Below are positions 12,583 through 23,516 of a stretch of 64,000 nt of DNA, in pieces (position 1 is the first letter of the stretch; each line of letters opens with the position of its first letter). The stretch comes from Numenius arquata. Lineage: Eukaryota; Chordata; Aves; Charadriiformes; Scolopacidae. The stretch covers positions 2,952,501 to 3,016,500 of the forward strand of contig NC_133579.1 of NCBI RefSeq assembly GCF_964106895.1, read 5' to 3'. The notes beneath the pieces were generated by a model that searched no databases, was not told the DNA's origin, and saw only the letters and a list, made by a program, of their open reading frames with translations. The translations under genes were made by a program, and so were the position numbers.

Positions 12583-12770
12583 TCATAGGATCATAGAATG
12601 GTTTGGGTTGGAAGGGACCTTAAAGACCATCCAGTTCCAACCCCCTGCCCTGGGCAGGGACACCTCCCACCAGACCAGGTTGCTCCAAGCCCCATCCAGC
12701 CTGGCCTTGAACCCCTCCAGGGATGGGGCAGCCACAGCTTCTCTGGGCAACCTGGGCCAGTGCCTCACCA
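12583..12770 (-). mobile_element. CR1 LINE 3' fragment, antisense
   Basis: The + strand reads ATAGGATCATAGAATGGTTTGGGTTGGAAGGGACC followed by the antisense CR1 3' region, and ends near CAACCTGGGCCAG. By eye it is about 96% identical to the reverse complement of the CR1 at 15945-16107. Confidence 0.93.
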
Positions 12771-13345
12771 ACTCTGAAGTCGTCAAAGACTAGGAATAAA
12801 TTCACTGGATCATTTGACTTTAAACAGGTCTTTAGAGTTATAGCCAGTGAAAAAGCTAACTACTTAAAAGTAGGTGCTAGTAAAACCTCCGATGTTCTGA
12901 TTAACCGTAAGATGCAAGAGCTGTGGGTCTGTACCTCACCCTATAATCAATTAGGGACCCCTCATATTAATAGTAGCTTAATTTCAAATACACCTTACTG
13001 TTATATTTTAAAATTACCTAAACCTGTTCATATATTTAGAAAATAAAAATTTAGATAAAATAGAGAACAAATCTTAATAGCAGAAAATGAAATCCAGGTC
13101 TTTCTTCTCCCAGATGACCACCTACAGAGTCAGGCAGCTCTCTTCTCTCTTGCTGGGAACCTGAAGCCGTTGCCTGCACAGTGTCACAGCCTCACTGGGA
13201 GGAGCAGAGCACACCCTCAGCTGAGGCTGTGATGTGGGAAAGGTGAGAGAGACAGAGAAATAATGAGGGGATAAGTTATCTTCCTTCCCTCTTCCCCCCC
13301 CAATTTACTCTAATTCTTTTTTTGTTATTGTTCCTGTGTCGATGT

Positions 13346-13446
13346 TCATGGAATCATCACAGAATGGTTTGGGTTGGAAGCGACCTTAAAGATCAAGTAG
13401 TTCCAAATCCCCTGCCATGGGCAGGGACACCTCCCACTGGGTCTAG
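13346..13446 (-). mobile_element. CR1 LINE 3' fragment, short, antisense
   Basis: It contains about 100 bases beginning CATGGAATCATCACAGAATGG and GGTTGGAAGCGACC, ending in CACCTCCCACTGGG. It is more diverged than the neighbouring copies. Confidence 0.88.
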
Positions 13447-14475
13447 GTATTCAGAGTAGAAGAGCTTGCTTCCAAGCACCATAATATTTTATTATAAGAC
13501 TTCCCTCATCTGTACAACCTGGCTTTTCTCGTTTAGTGCACAGGCACTTAGAAGAAGTGGGAAATCTCAGGTTAAGAGGGATGCTGAGTCAGCCCTTCTT
13601 ACCCTGCAGCTGGTACTACTGCCAAAGTCTCTGCCGTCAAACCACCGAGAGAAGTTGCATTTCAGAAACCTTTTACCAAAGAATCGATAAAAGGCTATAA
13701 AAAAATAACAACCTGCGCAGGATAGAGACGAAACAGAATTAATCCTCTATGTGTAATTTCTGTAGACTATTTCTCCACTCTTAGTTAAAAAGACAGCTAA
13801 GATGCAAACTTTAATCTGATGTTTCCTCTCAAACTTGGCTGCTTAAAGCACTTTCCTGCAAATTTCGGTGTTTACCTAAGCTCCAAGGTGAAAAGCCACC
13901 TTCCCCTCCCCTACACCTAGTGGAGCTAATGAGCCGTGCCGCTTATCTTCCCAAAACTCTCGCCTCAGCAGAAATTAATCCACTTTCTTTGCCCAGTTCT
14001 AACACATGGCACCAGGTTAAGGCAGGAGGATGAACCGTCCTACCTTTTTTTGCTCACCGGAGGATTGACTGACAGACAGGTAGTACTTCTTTGTGTTTCA
14101 TTAGTCATTATGTCGTTTGACGCTAAAGGTAAACCAACTTAATTGCTAGCTGCTACCGAAAGAGGTGGTTCTCATCCCTGTCCTGCCATCTCGCTCCCAA
14201 CCACGTGGTTGCCCTGGCTTCTTTGCATGGGGACTTGGTTCAGAGGGTCTACACCTCGAAAAAAATAAACCCTGTGAAAATACATAGATTTATGGCTCCA
14301 CCTGGGTGGATCAGGTCCCCGGGTGACCAGGTGCCCATGGTGGTGGAAGACCAGGGGCAGGATCACGTTCCTGGGGTGGGAGGGGAGATATTGGACAGCT
14401 AATTTTAGCGATGACAGGGCGTTAGGTTGGCTTAGCCCTCTTGCCAAACTAACCTTGGTCCTCTGTTTCACCACA
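13447..14475. other. Intronic sequence, nothing recognised
   Basis: This is unique sequence between two CR1 fragments. It contains only short frames without family resemblance. Confidence 0.55.
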
Positions 14476-14676
14476 TTTCATAAAAAGAGCGGTCGGGCAT
14501 TGGAATAGGCTGCCCAGGGAGGTGGTTGAGTCGCCATCCCTGGATGTGTTTAAGAGCCGTTTAGATGTGGTGTTGGGGGATATGATATAGGGAAGAACTT
14601 TGTAGTGTAGGGTAGATGGTTGGACTCGATGATCCCAAGGGTCTCTTCCAACCTGGATGATTCTATGATTCTATGA
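14476..14676 (+). mobile_element. CR1 LINE 3' fragment, sense
   Basis: The copy runs from GCGGTCGGGCATTGGAATAGG to TTCTATGATTCTATGA. It is the same subfamily as the copy at 30390-30773 (shared GTGTTGGGGGATATGATATA and ACTCGATGATCCCAAGGG), with about six mismatches by eye over 190 bases. Confidence 0.93.
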
Positions 14677-15580
14677 GAATAGCATAATTCCACTATTCCA
14701 CAATAAACCTGCGGCTCCTGTTGTGAGCCAGCCTGTATAACTGAATTAACTTTCCCAGTGAGTCACGTTTCTCATGTAGTTCATCGGGCATGGTCACACA
14801 GACCATCTGTTCATGGTGTCATGAACATGTACGCCTGGTGTGCCGCCCCCTGTCTCGGTGCAACGCTTGAGGCCTGTAGGATGAAAGAGATGAGAAAACT
14901 GACTCACCTTAAAAATAACTTCTTCTTTTTCCTGGCAAATGAATCGTAGGCAGGTGACTGATATGTCCTGATCGAGAGTTGTAGCAGCATAATTAATGGA
15001 GCAACACCAGGGCTGGGATGGTGGTGGGGAGCGGAGAGAAAAGCAGCAGAGAAGTGCTGCGTAAGCAGATAGCGGCACCAGAAGAAACATCTGTATAACC
15101 ATTGCTGCAGTACGGGTTGAGCAAAGGCTTTCCTTTATCTAAAGTGTAAGGGACGTTTGCTTTTGGAGCAGAAGGTCTGAGTTTAACCATACTGCCAACG
15201 TGCCACCCTGTGAATCGGTGTGACAATCTCGGAAGATTAACGAGGTAATGCAATTTGCTGCTTCTTGTCAGTCAAAGTGGGAGCGACTCTGAGCCCTGAG
15301 TACAGGGTGAGATAAAGCAGCTGTCTGACCAAAACCGGCAGCCAGCTAGCCCTAGAAGAGGCTTCTAGGATTAGATAGTGTATTCGGGGCTGGGCATTCA
15401 TGCAGGATGAATGGGGGAGGAAGGGGCTGGGGACACGAGGGACATTTCACAGGTGTCACATTTGGGAGCATCCTCACCGAAACTGCTAAGCTGGAGCAGA
15501 CAGACTGGGCAGATGGTGGGACAAATCTGAACCTGCAAAATATTGTAATGGTATATGTATACCTTTGTTAGTGTCCGAAG
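14677..15580. other. Intronic sequence, nothing recognised
   Basis: I see no gene or repeat here. The reading frame on the minus strand across 15398-15862 is largely the antisense of the CR1 that follows. Confidence 0.55.
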
Positions 15581-16122
15581 GGGTTGGGAGGTGATTCTGC
15601 CCCTCTGCGCCGCTCTGGGGAGACCCCACCTGGAGCGCTGTGTCCAGCACAGGAGGGACATGGACCTGTTGGAACGGGTCCAGAGGAGGCCACGAAGATG
15701 CTCCAAGGGCTGGAGCCCCTCTGCTGTGAGGACAGGCTGAGAGAGTTGGGGGTGTTCAGCCTGGAGAAGAGAAGGCTCCAGGGAGACCTTAGAGCCCCTT
15801 CCAGTCCCTAAAGGGGCTCCAGGAGAGATGGGGAGGGACTCTTGATCAGGGAGGGGAGCCATAGGATGAGGGGGAATGGTTTTAAACTGAAAGAGTTATC
15901 TTAGTTTATCTTAGAAAAAAATTCTTTGCTGTGAGGGTGGTGAGACCCTGGCCCAGGTTGCCCCGAGAAGCTGTGGCTGCCCCATCCCTGGAGGGGTTCA
16001 AGGCCAGGCTGGACGGGGCTTGGAGCAACCTGGTCTGGTGGGAGGTGTCCCTGCCCAGGGCAGGGGGTTGGAACTGGATGATCTTTAAGGTTCCTTCCAA
16101 CCTGAACCATTCTATGATTCTA
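15581..16122 (+). mobile_element. CR1 LINE 3' region, sense, about 540 bp
   Basis: It starts within the RT C-terminus (GGAGACCCCACCTGGAGCG, then TTCAGCCTGGAGAAGAGAAG) and ends TTCCAACCTGAACCATTCTA followed by TGATTCTA. Internal deletions and frame breaks are visible around 15690 and 15800, so it codes for nothing functional. Confidence 0.93.
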
Positions 16123-16644
16123 AGGAGTTACCCTTACATCAGCACCTTCTGACTACAGCTCCATGCTTTCTCTGCTGGTATTTTCCAATAAATGCCATCG
16201 CATGAAGAGCTGCAGGGCCAGGGCACTCTCTGCTTCTCAGCAGCGGGGGTCACTGAAGCAGAAGGAGAACAGCAGGATCCATCCCTCAGCACGACAGCGA
16301 TACTCTACAAACAGCTTTGAAACATTTGGATGTGTAATATTTTGTGGTTGCCTGTAAAGTTCTCTGATGTCTTTTGGAGCAATTAAAAATCCTGCCATAT
16401 GCTCCGACCTCCTTTTTGTGGTGGCCGTGGGTTATGTGCAAATCTTTGGGTTGACTGCGAGAACCGTTGTGAGCACGTCAGGTGCTCGCGTGACTCGGGG
16501 CGCAACTTGAAATGTGCTCAGCATCCCACACCGGTGGCAGCCCATTAACCGGTGGATGAGGTTGTGTTACCTTCCTCGGGAGGAAACCGAGCACCGCTCT
16601 CTTAAAGTCAGTCCTGCCTTTCTTTCTACCCGAATTTGTAGGGG
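16123..16644. other. Intronic sequence, nothing recognised
   Basis: This unique sequence lies between a CR1 and the antisense LTR-like element. Confidence 0.55.
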
Positions 16645-17180
16645 TGTTATGGTTTGAGAGAACCCATAACAATCTATTTATTTTTGTTAGACAATTATTC
16701 TATCACCCGATGACCCCTCCCCACCCGGAAAGGGGAATCGGGGAACACAAAGAAACACGAGGGTTGAAATATAAATTGATTTAATAGACTAAGACTAAAT
16801 AATTAACAATAATACTAAAGAACCAGTATTAATCCCGATACTGATATAAGATATACGGGAATGATACTCGGCCAATTCTCTCAGCAGAAGCTGTGCACTC
16901 CCAGCAGGGACAGCAAATGGCGGACACTGGGAGCGCGATGGCTTCAGGAGGAAGGGAAGGCCTCAGGGCTCCGGCACCGGGGCAAGGAGTTGTCTGGACC
17001 CGCCGCCATCAAGGGAGAGAGAGAACTACAGAGCAAACTTTTCTAATTTATATTGAAAGTGACGTTCGTGGTATGAAATAATCCTGTTGGCCAGCCTGGG
17101 TCAAATGCCCAGGCCTTGCTCCTCCTTGTCCCTGCACCTGGCAAGGCTCAAAAACACTAAAACCTTGAATCCCACAGAGC
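16645..17180 (-). mobile_element. Probable solo LTR of an avian endogenous retrovirus, antisense
   Basis: Read on the minus strand, the element contains TATTAAATCAATTTATATTT followed by CAACCCTCGTGTTTCTTTG and a C/G-rich stretch. That is the arrangement seen in the R-U5 part of many avian ERV LTRs, and the same layout occurs on the + strand at 21878-21930. The putative 3' terminus is the inverted repeat TGTTATGG...CCCATAACA at 16645-16671. The 5' end (about 17180) is a guess and I could not find a target-site duplication. No internal retroviral genes are present. Confidence 0.65.
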
Positions 17181-19821
17181 CTGGCTGGCTATAAAGTAAA
17201 TATTTTCACAAATTCAGACACTAGAGTCTTCTGAAAGTGCAATTTTCCCCAGCATTAGAAGAAAAGCTAGTCCTGTGTCTCTCAACCCAGGACAAGGGGT
17301 TGACAAACTTCTGAGTAATTCCCTCGAGTGGCTTTTCCCCGCGGCGTGTGAAGGAGGAGGTTTGTCACCCCGGGCGGTGACAGTCAGTCGGACCTGCAGG
17401 GCATGTCACCGGCACGTCAGGCTCTTCCGCAGAGGCTAAAAGCCGGTTGTGGCCGTGCTCCCCCTTAGCCGCCCTAATTTTCAGATGGAAACTCGGCTGT
17501 CACTTCCACTTAACTGCCTCGTTTCCCAACGCGCGACGATGGGCAGGTTTTGTTTTCCTGACCGTACCGTGCGTAAAGGCTTTATAACAAGACCCAAAAT
17601 GCTGGTTGGTTTGTAAAGGGACGCTGGTATTTCCCACTCATCCTCTCTCTCGTGACCCTTCAAAGCAGTGACAGAGCTACCTATATACAGTTTTGTTGTT
17701 CTCCCTAATAAAAAAACCTATCCATTTCATACCAAGGGTAACCTTTTAGTCGGAACAGGATCATTTGAAGTACTTTTAGAGTATATCTACAGAGTATAGC
17801 TGCATAACGTGGCAAAAACCTTGAATATTTCTCGTGTGTAAATACGCTTTATTCCTAAAAGTTTACTTTATGTACTGTGACCCCAGATCTTTATTTTAGG
17901 ACTTTGTTTTACTTCTACTGTTTCTGTTACTAAGTTTGAGGTGTACAGCTCCAATTCACAGCTCAGTCACCTTCTATCTAAAATAATATGTTTCACTTGT
18001 TTTCCCTGCAAAGTTCTGAATTTCTAATTATGAAAGGGAGCTGTTTATCGTTGTTTGAGGTGTCTGTTTGACAAGCAGTCATGCAGAAATAGTGCAATGT
18101 GTAGGCTCCCAGTATAAATAGAAGCAATCATGATCCCAACTGTGGATAAGTAATTAGAATAATAAGTAGAAATAAAGAAGCTTTGTCAGTTTGCATTCCT
18201 TTTTCTGAAGCAGCTACGGGCAAGTGTAGAAACTGATCCTTATCTTTAGTTTTTCCCCTAAAATAAGGATAAAATTGGATTTAAGAATAAGAGCTTACCA
18301 TATGAATTTAGGTTTATGGAGGATGTACTCTAGACTGTCAAAAATAGGATGCCTAAGGCAGATTTGCTTCTAAAGGGAAGAATGCAATAAAGCTTAGGGT
18401 TATACTGAACTGCAATATATTATGAAATAGTTTGGTTCAGTAATTCCTGGATTGTTACATTCAGATTTTCAGCCACGATGGTTCTTTATTGATTAAAAAA
18501 AATCCTCTGGTAAATGCCCAAGGACTAGTGAAGTTAAGGGTCTAACTTTTCTCTCTGTCTGAACCTTTCAAAGCAAGGAGGAGATAATAATTTACTCTTA
18601 TCGAAAACGGAATAGTGACCTGAAGCTATTACATGTATTTCAAAGAGATGATTGAGGATAGTGACAATGGAACTCACCTCAGCGAAGAGTGACTGTCACA
18701 TCTATGTGATAGACCATACCTGACTGAGAAAGCTCTGAAAAGTTGGTCTCCTTTCAGATGTTTTTTACCCTCCAAACGAGGATCTAGAGGATGAGGTCAA
18801 AGAAGATTGCACATCATGTATGGTCTGTACAGTCTCCAGGGTGACTTAATCAGCCTCAATGCTGCTCTAAATTATAGCAGAACAAATTAGTCTTCTGATT
18901 CTTTATTGTATAATCTCGGAACATGACAGTCTTTTTGGCTTATTCTTTGCTACAGGTTTTTAAATGGTCCAGAACTAAAAAATAAGCAGATGAAACCCAT
19001 TTTTTTCTGGGACTGTCAGTTCTTGTTTGTAGACTAGTCGTATAAATAACTCTAGGACATCTGACATCTTATTCATATAAAATGTGTTGGCAAAATTTGG
19101 CATGAGTTGGTTCCATTTCATCAACTTTCTTTTTGGTTCTCTTTTATTTTTTCTTTTCTGTGGGAGTATTTCTATTTTTTTAATCATTTTGGAATTTGGA
19201 AGTTTATTCATATCTTCTTAAGCGTATAATAGTTCAAGGAACACATAATCCCTTTTAGGCAGCAAATTTTACAACATGTGGTGGGTGCCTCTGAATCAGC
19301 ATCAAATGTTGGCATCTCCACTTCCTCCTTCATCAGAAGTAGTGAAGTTTCATCAGAACTAGTGAGAAAAAATATTTCAAGAGAACGAAAAGAAGTGGGG
19401 CTTCTTTTCTGGGGTGGGGGAAAGGGAAGGGAAGAGAAGGAAAAAGGGAAAAGAAAAAGAAAACCAGGTTTTATATTAAATGGAAGAACACAAAGCCACA
19501 TTTCAAAACCATCCTGTGTACTTCCTTCAATCTTAACAAGGAATTAAAAAATTTCACGTTGAGGATGGACACTGTTGATAAATAGTAATGAGAATTGAGT
19601 ATGACTTGTCATAAGACAGAGCTCTTTTGCCTGAATATTTGTAATGTGATTTGTTGGGGTTTTTTTCATGTGTGGAGACCTTGGCTTCAGGATATCCTGT
19701 TTCTGGCAGGTCTAGAAAAGAGCAAAATTGAGTATAATGTAATTTTCAACCTGTACAGTCAGATTAGTAAGATGCCCTACCAACTACTTTCTCCAACTTT
19801 CTGATCCATCTGCTATAACTA
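17181..19821. other. Intronic sequence with a CpG cluster and a purine tract
   Basis: The CpG cluster at 17339-17576 is listed separately. The rest is AT-rich unique sequence. A purine-rich tract of GGGAAGGGAAG type lies at about 19425-19468. No gene is seen. Confidence 0.55.
17339..17576. promoter_or_regulatory. CpG cluster in intron
   Basis: About 20 CpG dinucleotides fall within 240 bases (GCGGCG, CCCGGGCGG, ACGCGCGACG), in strong contrast to the flanking AT-rich intron. It does not overlap the LTR-like element that ends upstream. No exon or initiator is recognisable. It could be a small CpG island, an enhancer, or the remnant of a GC-rich insertion. Confidence 0.3.
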
Positions 19822-20164
19822 GATCTTATTAATGCTTATAAGTATCTAAAGGGGTGGTTTGAGGGAGGATGAAGTGGGACTCTTTTCAGCGGTTCCCAGT
19901 GACAGGACGAGGGGCTACAGGCACAAGCTGGAACAGAGGAAGTTCCACTCAAATATGAGGAAAAACTTCGTTAGGGTGAGGGTGCCAGAGCCCTGGAACA
20001 GGCTGCCCAGGGAGGTTGTGGAGTCCCCTTCTCTGGAGATTTTCAAGACCCGCCTGGATGCAGCCCTGAGTGATGTGCTCTGGGCAATCCTGCTTTGGCA
20101 GGGGAGTTGGACTAGATGATCTCTGGAGGTCCCTTCCAACTCCGACAATTCTGTGATTCTGTGA
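19822..20164 (+). mobile_element. CR1 LINE 3' region, sense, about 340 bp
   Basis: The copy runs from GATCTTATTAATGCTTATAA (RT C-terminus) to GACAATTCTGTGATTCTGTG. An 86-residue frame (about 19859-20119) keeps RT C-terminal words such as SDRTRGYRHKLEQRKFHSN. It is the same subfamily as the CR1 at 52320-53093. Confidence 0.93.
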
Positions 20165-21774
20165 ACTACTGACAAAAAAAAAATTGAGCTCACTATATAG
20201 AAAAATGCTTCTGAGAAGTGCTTTTGAGCTCCTGGGAGTGGTAGACACTCTGGCTATCTCCCAGCCTCATGCAGGGACAAGAATCGGGTGCCCAGCAGCC
20301 CTCCTTCTCGCCTTCTCTCCCTGGGAGTAGCCACCTGGATGGGTGAAATATGCTGGCTCTGGCCCTGAAGAGCACTGGAAGTCTGTGGACCACGGCCGTT
20401 CTTCCCCCACCTGATGGTCATGTTGCAAATAATTCCGTTGTATCAAAATCTTCCTCCTCCAAACTTCAAATCCCATTGTTCCACTCGCTGAACTCTGCAA
20501 GAAATAATTCAAGGAAAGGCTTCAGGCGATGGAATGTAAAGCTGAAAAAGGTGCAAAGGTTTCTGCTCATAATGGGATCCCAGCATCACTTAAATTTATG
20601 GATTACCTGATGCTTTTTTCTTCTTAAATTGGATATTTATAAGGTAGAAAATCCACAGTGATTCAGCTTTCCGGAGCTTAGTGGGAAGAGCCTATTATCC
20701 TACAGGCAGGTATAACCCTCATCTCTCTTGCCAGCCTCCCTGGTTGGAGTAACAGCCTGAGAACAGGTCACTTTATATAAAATAATAACTCTGGGGGATT
20801 CATGGCTTTGCTCTTCCCAGACTATGAGACCAGACACTAAAGTCTGACCAAAGCAATGGGGCCTTTAGAAAACCTTTCCAGAGGAAGGGCTGGATGTCTA
20901 AGCTGTTTTCCTATCCCAACTCAGAAAGTGATTTTTCTGGGATCATATATCAACAAATAAACTTTTAGCTAAGCTATGGGAACAAAACCAAGTGGTTTTG
21001 GCCAGTAATAACATCACAGATGAGTGAGGAAGATGCAGAAACCTGAATTTTCAGATCTTAACTTTGTCTTGTATTTCTAATACTCTATTTGAAATTAATA
21101 GATGACATTCTATCTTATTTTTATTTTAGCTTTATTTCGCAATTAGATTTTTCATCAAAGCCACAACATTTCTCAATGTTGAAATCAATAATATCTGATA
21201 ACTTAATTCCATTTCTGGATGCAACAGACCTAGATTCCTTTCTACGCTAAATGGAAACAGAATGCAGGGTATTTAATATCCTGTCATTGAGAGAGCGCAG
21301 GCTGCTACTGTACAGTGAGTAGTATGTAAGTACGTGAGTTTTGAGAATTAAAATGAGCTAGTAAGCTAATAAAAGAGTAAGATGTAAGGATAGTCATTGT
21401 TTTTATATCTAAGTAAGACCACCCTAAATAATTTCAAGCAGTTTGAATGTTTTAAACAATCTTTTCTAGGGTAATCTGTGCAACTAACTCTTCATAGCAT
21501 GAAGTTTAAGATTGCAGGGCAATAAAGGGAAATCGGTGTCGTATAAAAAACAACTTTTAAAAGAGCAGCACAAGTGCAGTGAAGCACAACTCATGTTTGA
21601 AGAAAACCTTTGTTTGCCTCGTGTGGACAGAGTCCTGTCATTTACTATACAGATATATTTTTATTTAATGGAAAGAAAAACAATACAGTTTAGAGGAGGT
21701 GAGCATTCATAGCTCTGTTGGTTAGAACAATCTATAGTCTCAGCAATAAAGCAGGGGGGGGAGTTTTTCCAAGG
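20165..21774. other. Intronic sequence, nothing recognised
   Basis: This is unique sequence with short frames only. I see no repeat or gene. Confidence 0.55.
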
Positions 21775-22006
21775 TAGCCATCACCTGGAGAGTAGCTGAG
21801 CATCGGTCTGCTGGTGGGAGGTGGTGAGTGCATGATGCCTTTGCATCACTTGGTTTTCTTTTCTTTTTTCTTCACTTATTAAACTGTCGTATCAACCCAT
21901 GAGTTTTTCTCGCTTTTGCTGTTCCACTTCTCACCCCCATCCTGGGGAGAGGGTGAGCGAGCGGTCGGGTGGGGGCTTAGCAGCCAGCCAGAGCCAACCC
22001 ACCGCA
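21775..22006 (+). mobile_element. LTR 3' fragment of an avian endogenous retrovirus, sense
   Basis: It has the characteristic order GCATCGGTCTGCTGG, then TTGCATCACTTGG, a T-rich stretch, ATTAAA at 21878-21883, ATCAACCCATGAGTTTTTC, a C-rich block and GGGTGAGCGAGCGG. It ends near AACCCACCGCA at 22006. The U3 part with its promoter seems to be missing or too diverged to recognise, so the left edge is approximate. There is no internal viral coding sequence. Confidence 0.78.
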
Positions 22007-23460
22007 AGGAGGCAAGACCTCTTTGGACACTTTAAAAAATTCCATTTCAGCAGAAGACGGTATTCTGCCTTAGCGAGGTGTATTGCGCCGAAAGCTCCCA
22101 GTTTCCAGTTTGATAGTTTGCTGGCTGTATTCAGCTTTATTCTCACATTATAACAAAGTTGTGGGCTAGGTATCCCTTTTATTTTCTTTTCTCCTTTATT
22201 AGCTCTGTTGAGAATGCAGCAAACTAATGTACAGAGTTCAAGGCTTTGATCTCATATGTATTCCTTAAGCCTAGTCTGCCAAAGAAGTTTGAGAAGGCCA
22301 TGGATTTTGAGCGTGCCGTGTACTGGGATCGAACAGGAGGGTCTGCGTACCTAATCTGCACAGAACTCAGATGCCTTGACCTGCGGTGTCTTCTTGACAC
22401 ATACGTAAATATGTCCATTTCAATCTTATCATTAGTTTGCACAAAACTGGAGAGTAGGGCAGAAAATATGACCTGACCTTTTGGGTTTTTTTTTTATATA
22501 TATACAGCATTTCCTGAGCTATCCTGAGAAATCTGTTGCAGTACACAGCAGATTCCATTGCTCTTTCTCTACACTATACAGAAATAAACACTTCAAAATT
22601 TGGTTTTAATTTTCAGTCTTGGACTATATGCAGTGTGTTCATCAGTGGTCTGGGAGTAAGCATAAAACCACCTCTCAGTAGTGTTTGCTGATAGCCCAAA
22701 GACCAGCAGAGTGTTAAAAGGGGGTAAGTTGCAGAATACAATGTGGTAAGCCCAGCTGATTCAACAAAGTCCGTCCTGACACAGCTAACTGCACAATTAT
22801 TCATCAAGGAACAAGGGATCAAAGCCATACTGACCGAACGGAGAATTTTAGCCTGAAAGTAAGTAACTGATCATGGCATCATATAAGATGGGCAACTGAG
22901 TAAGAATTCCCATTACAGCACTTGGCCACGAATGCCACGGGTAATGGTAAGTATGAGTTACAAGGTATATCCTTGGATATGGCATTGGTCAAGCTGATGC
23001 TGGAAGAATTCATCCAGTCCCGATGTCAGCATTTTCAAAGGGATATGGAAACACTGAGGTAAGTTCAGAAAATAGCCACAAAAAGAAGTATTTGCTGGAG
23101 GAAGTGAAGGGAATGCCTTCTGGTGAGAGACTTGAAAGCTCGTTTGGTGTAATGTCTAAAGAGAAAAAACTGGGAGCTGACTTGACTCTGTCAAAGTGCT
23201 TATGAAGAAAAAATTGTAGGTTCCCAAGGGACTCTTTAACCTAGCCAAGAAGGACGTGATAAGAACCAAGAGCAAAAATCTGAAGGTACGCAAATTCAGG
23301 TGACAAAGAGTGAGTTCTGAGCAGAAAAATGCTTACCCGTGGAACGAAGCTGCTCAATGTCTCTAACATTCTGTGGAGCAGGATGGGATTTCTCTGGTCA
23401 ACACAGAAGGACAGCACTATCACAGTAGGACAGGATGGATAGGACAGGAGTAGAACAGGA

Positions 23461-23516
23461 GGATGGGCTGGACCAACTCGGATTCCCTTCTGGCTTTATG
23501 AACTGATGAATCTATG
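23461..23516 (+). repeat. Possible ancient CR1 3' remnant
   Basis: GGGCTGGACCAACTCGGATTCCCTTCTGGCTTTATGA followed by ATCTATG follows the order of a CR1 3' end (TTGGAC, CCTTC, TATGA, TCTATG) but is badly diverged and short. It could be chance. Confidence 0.3.

Noticed and set aside
15398..15862. 154-residue minus-strand frame
   Set aside because: It largely overlaps the antisense of the CR1 at 15581-16122.
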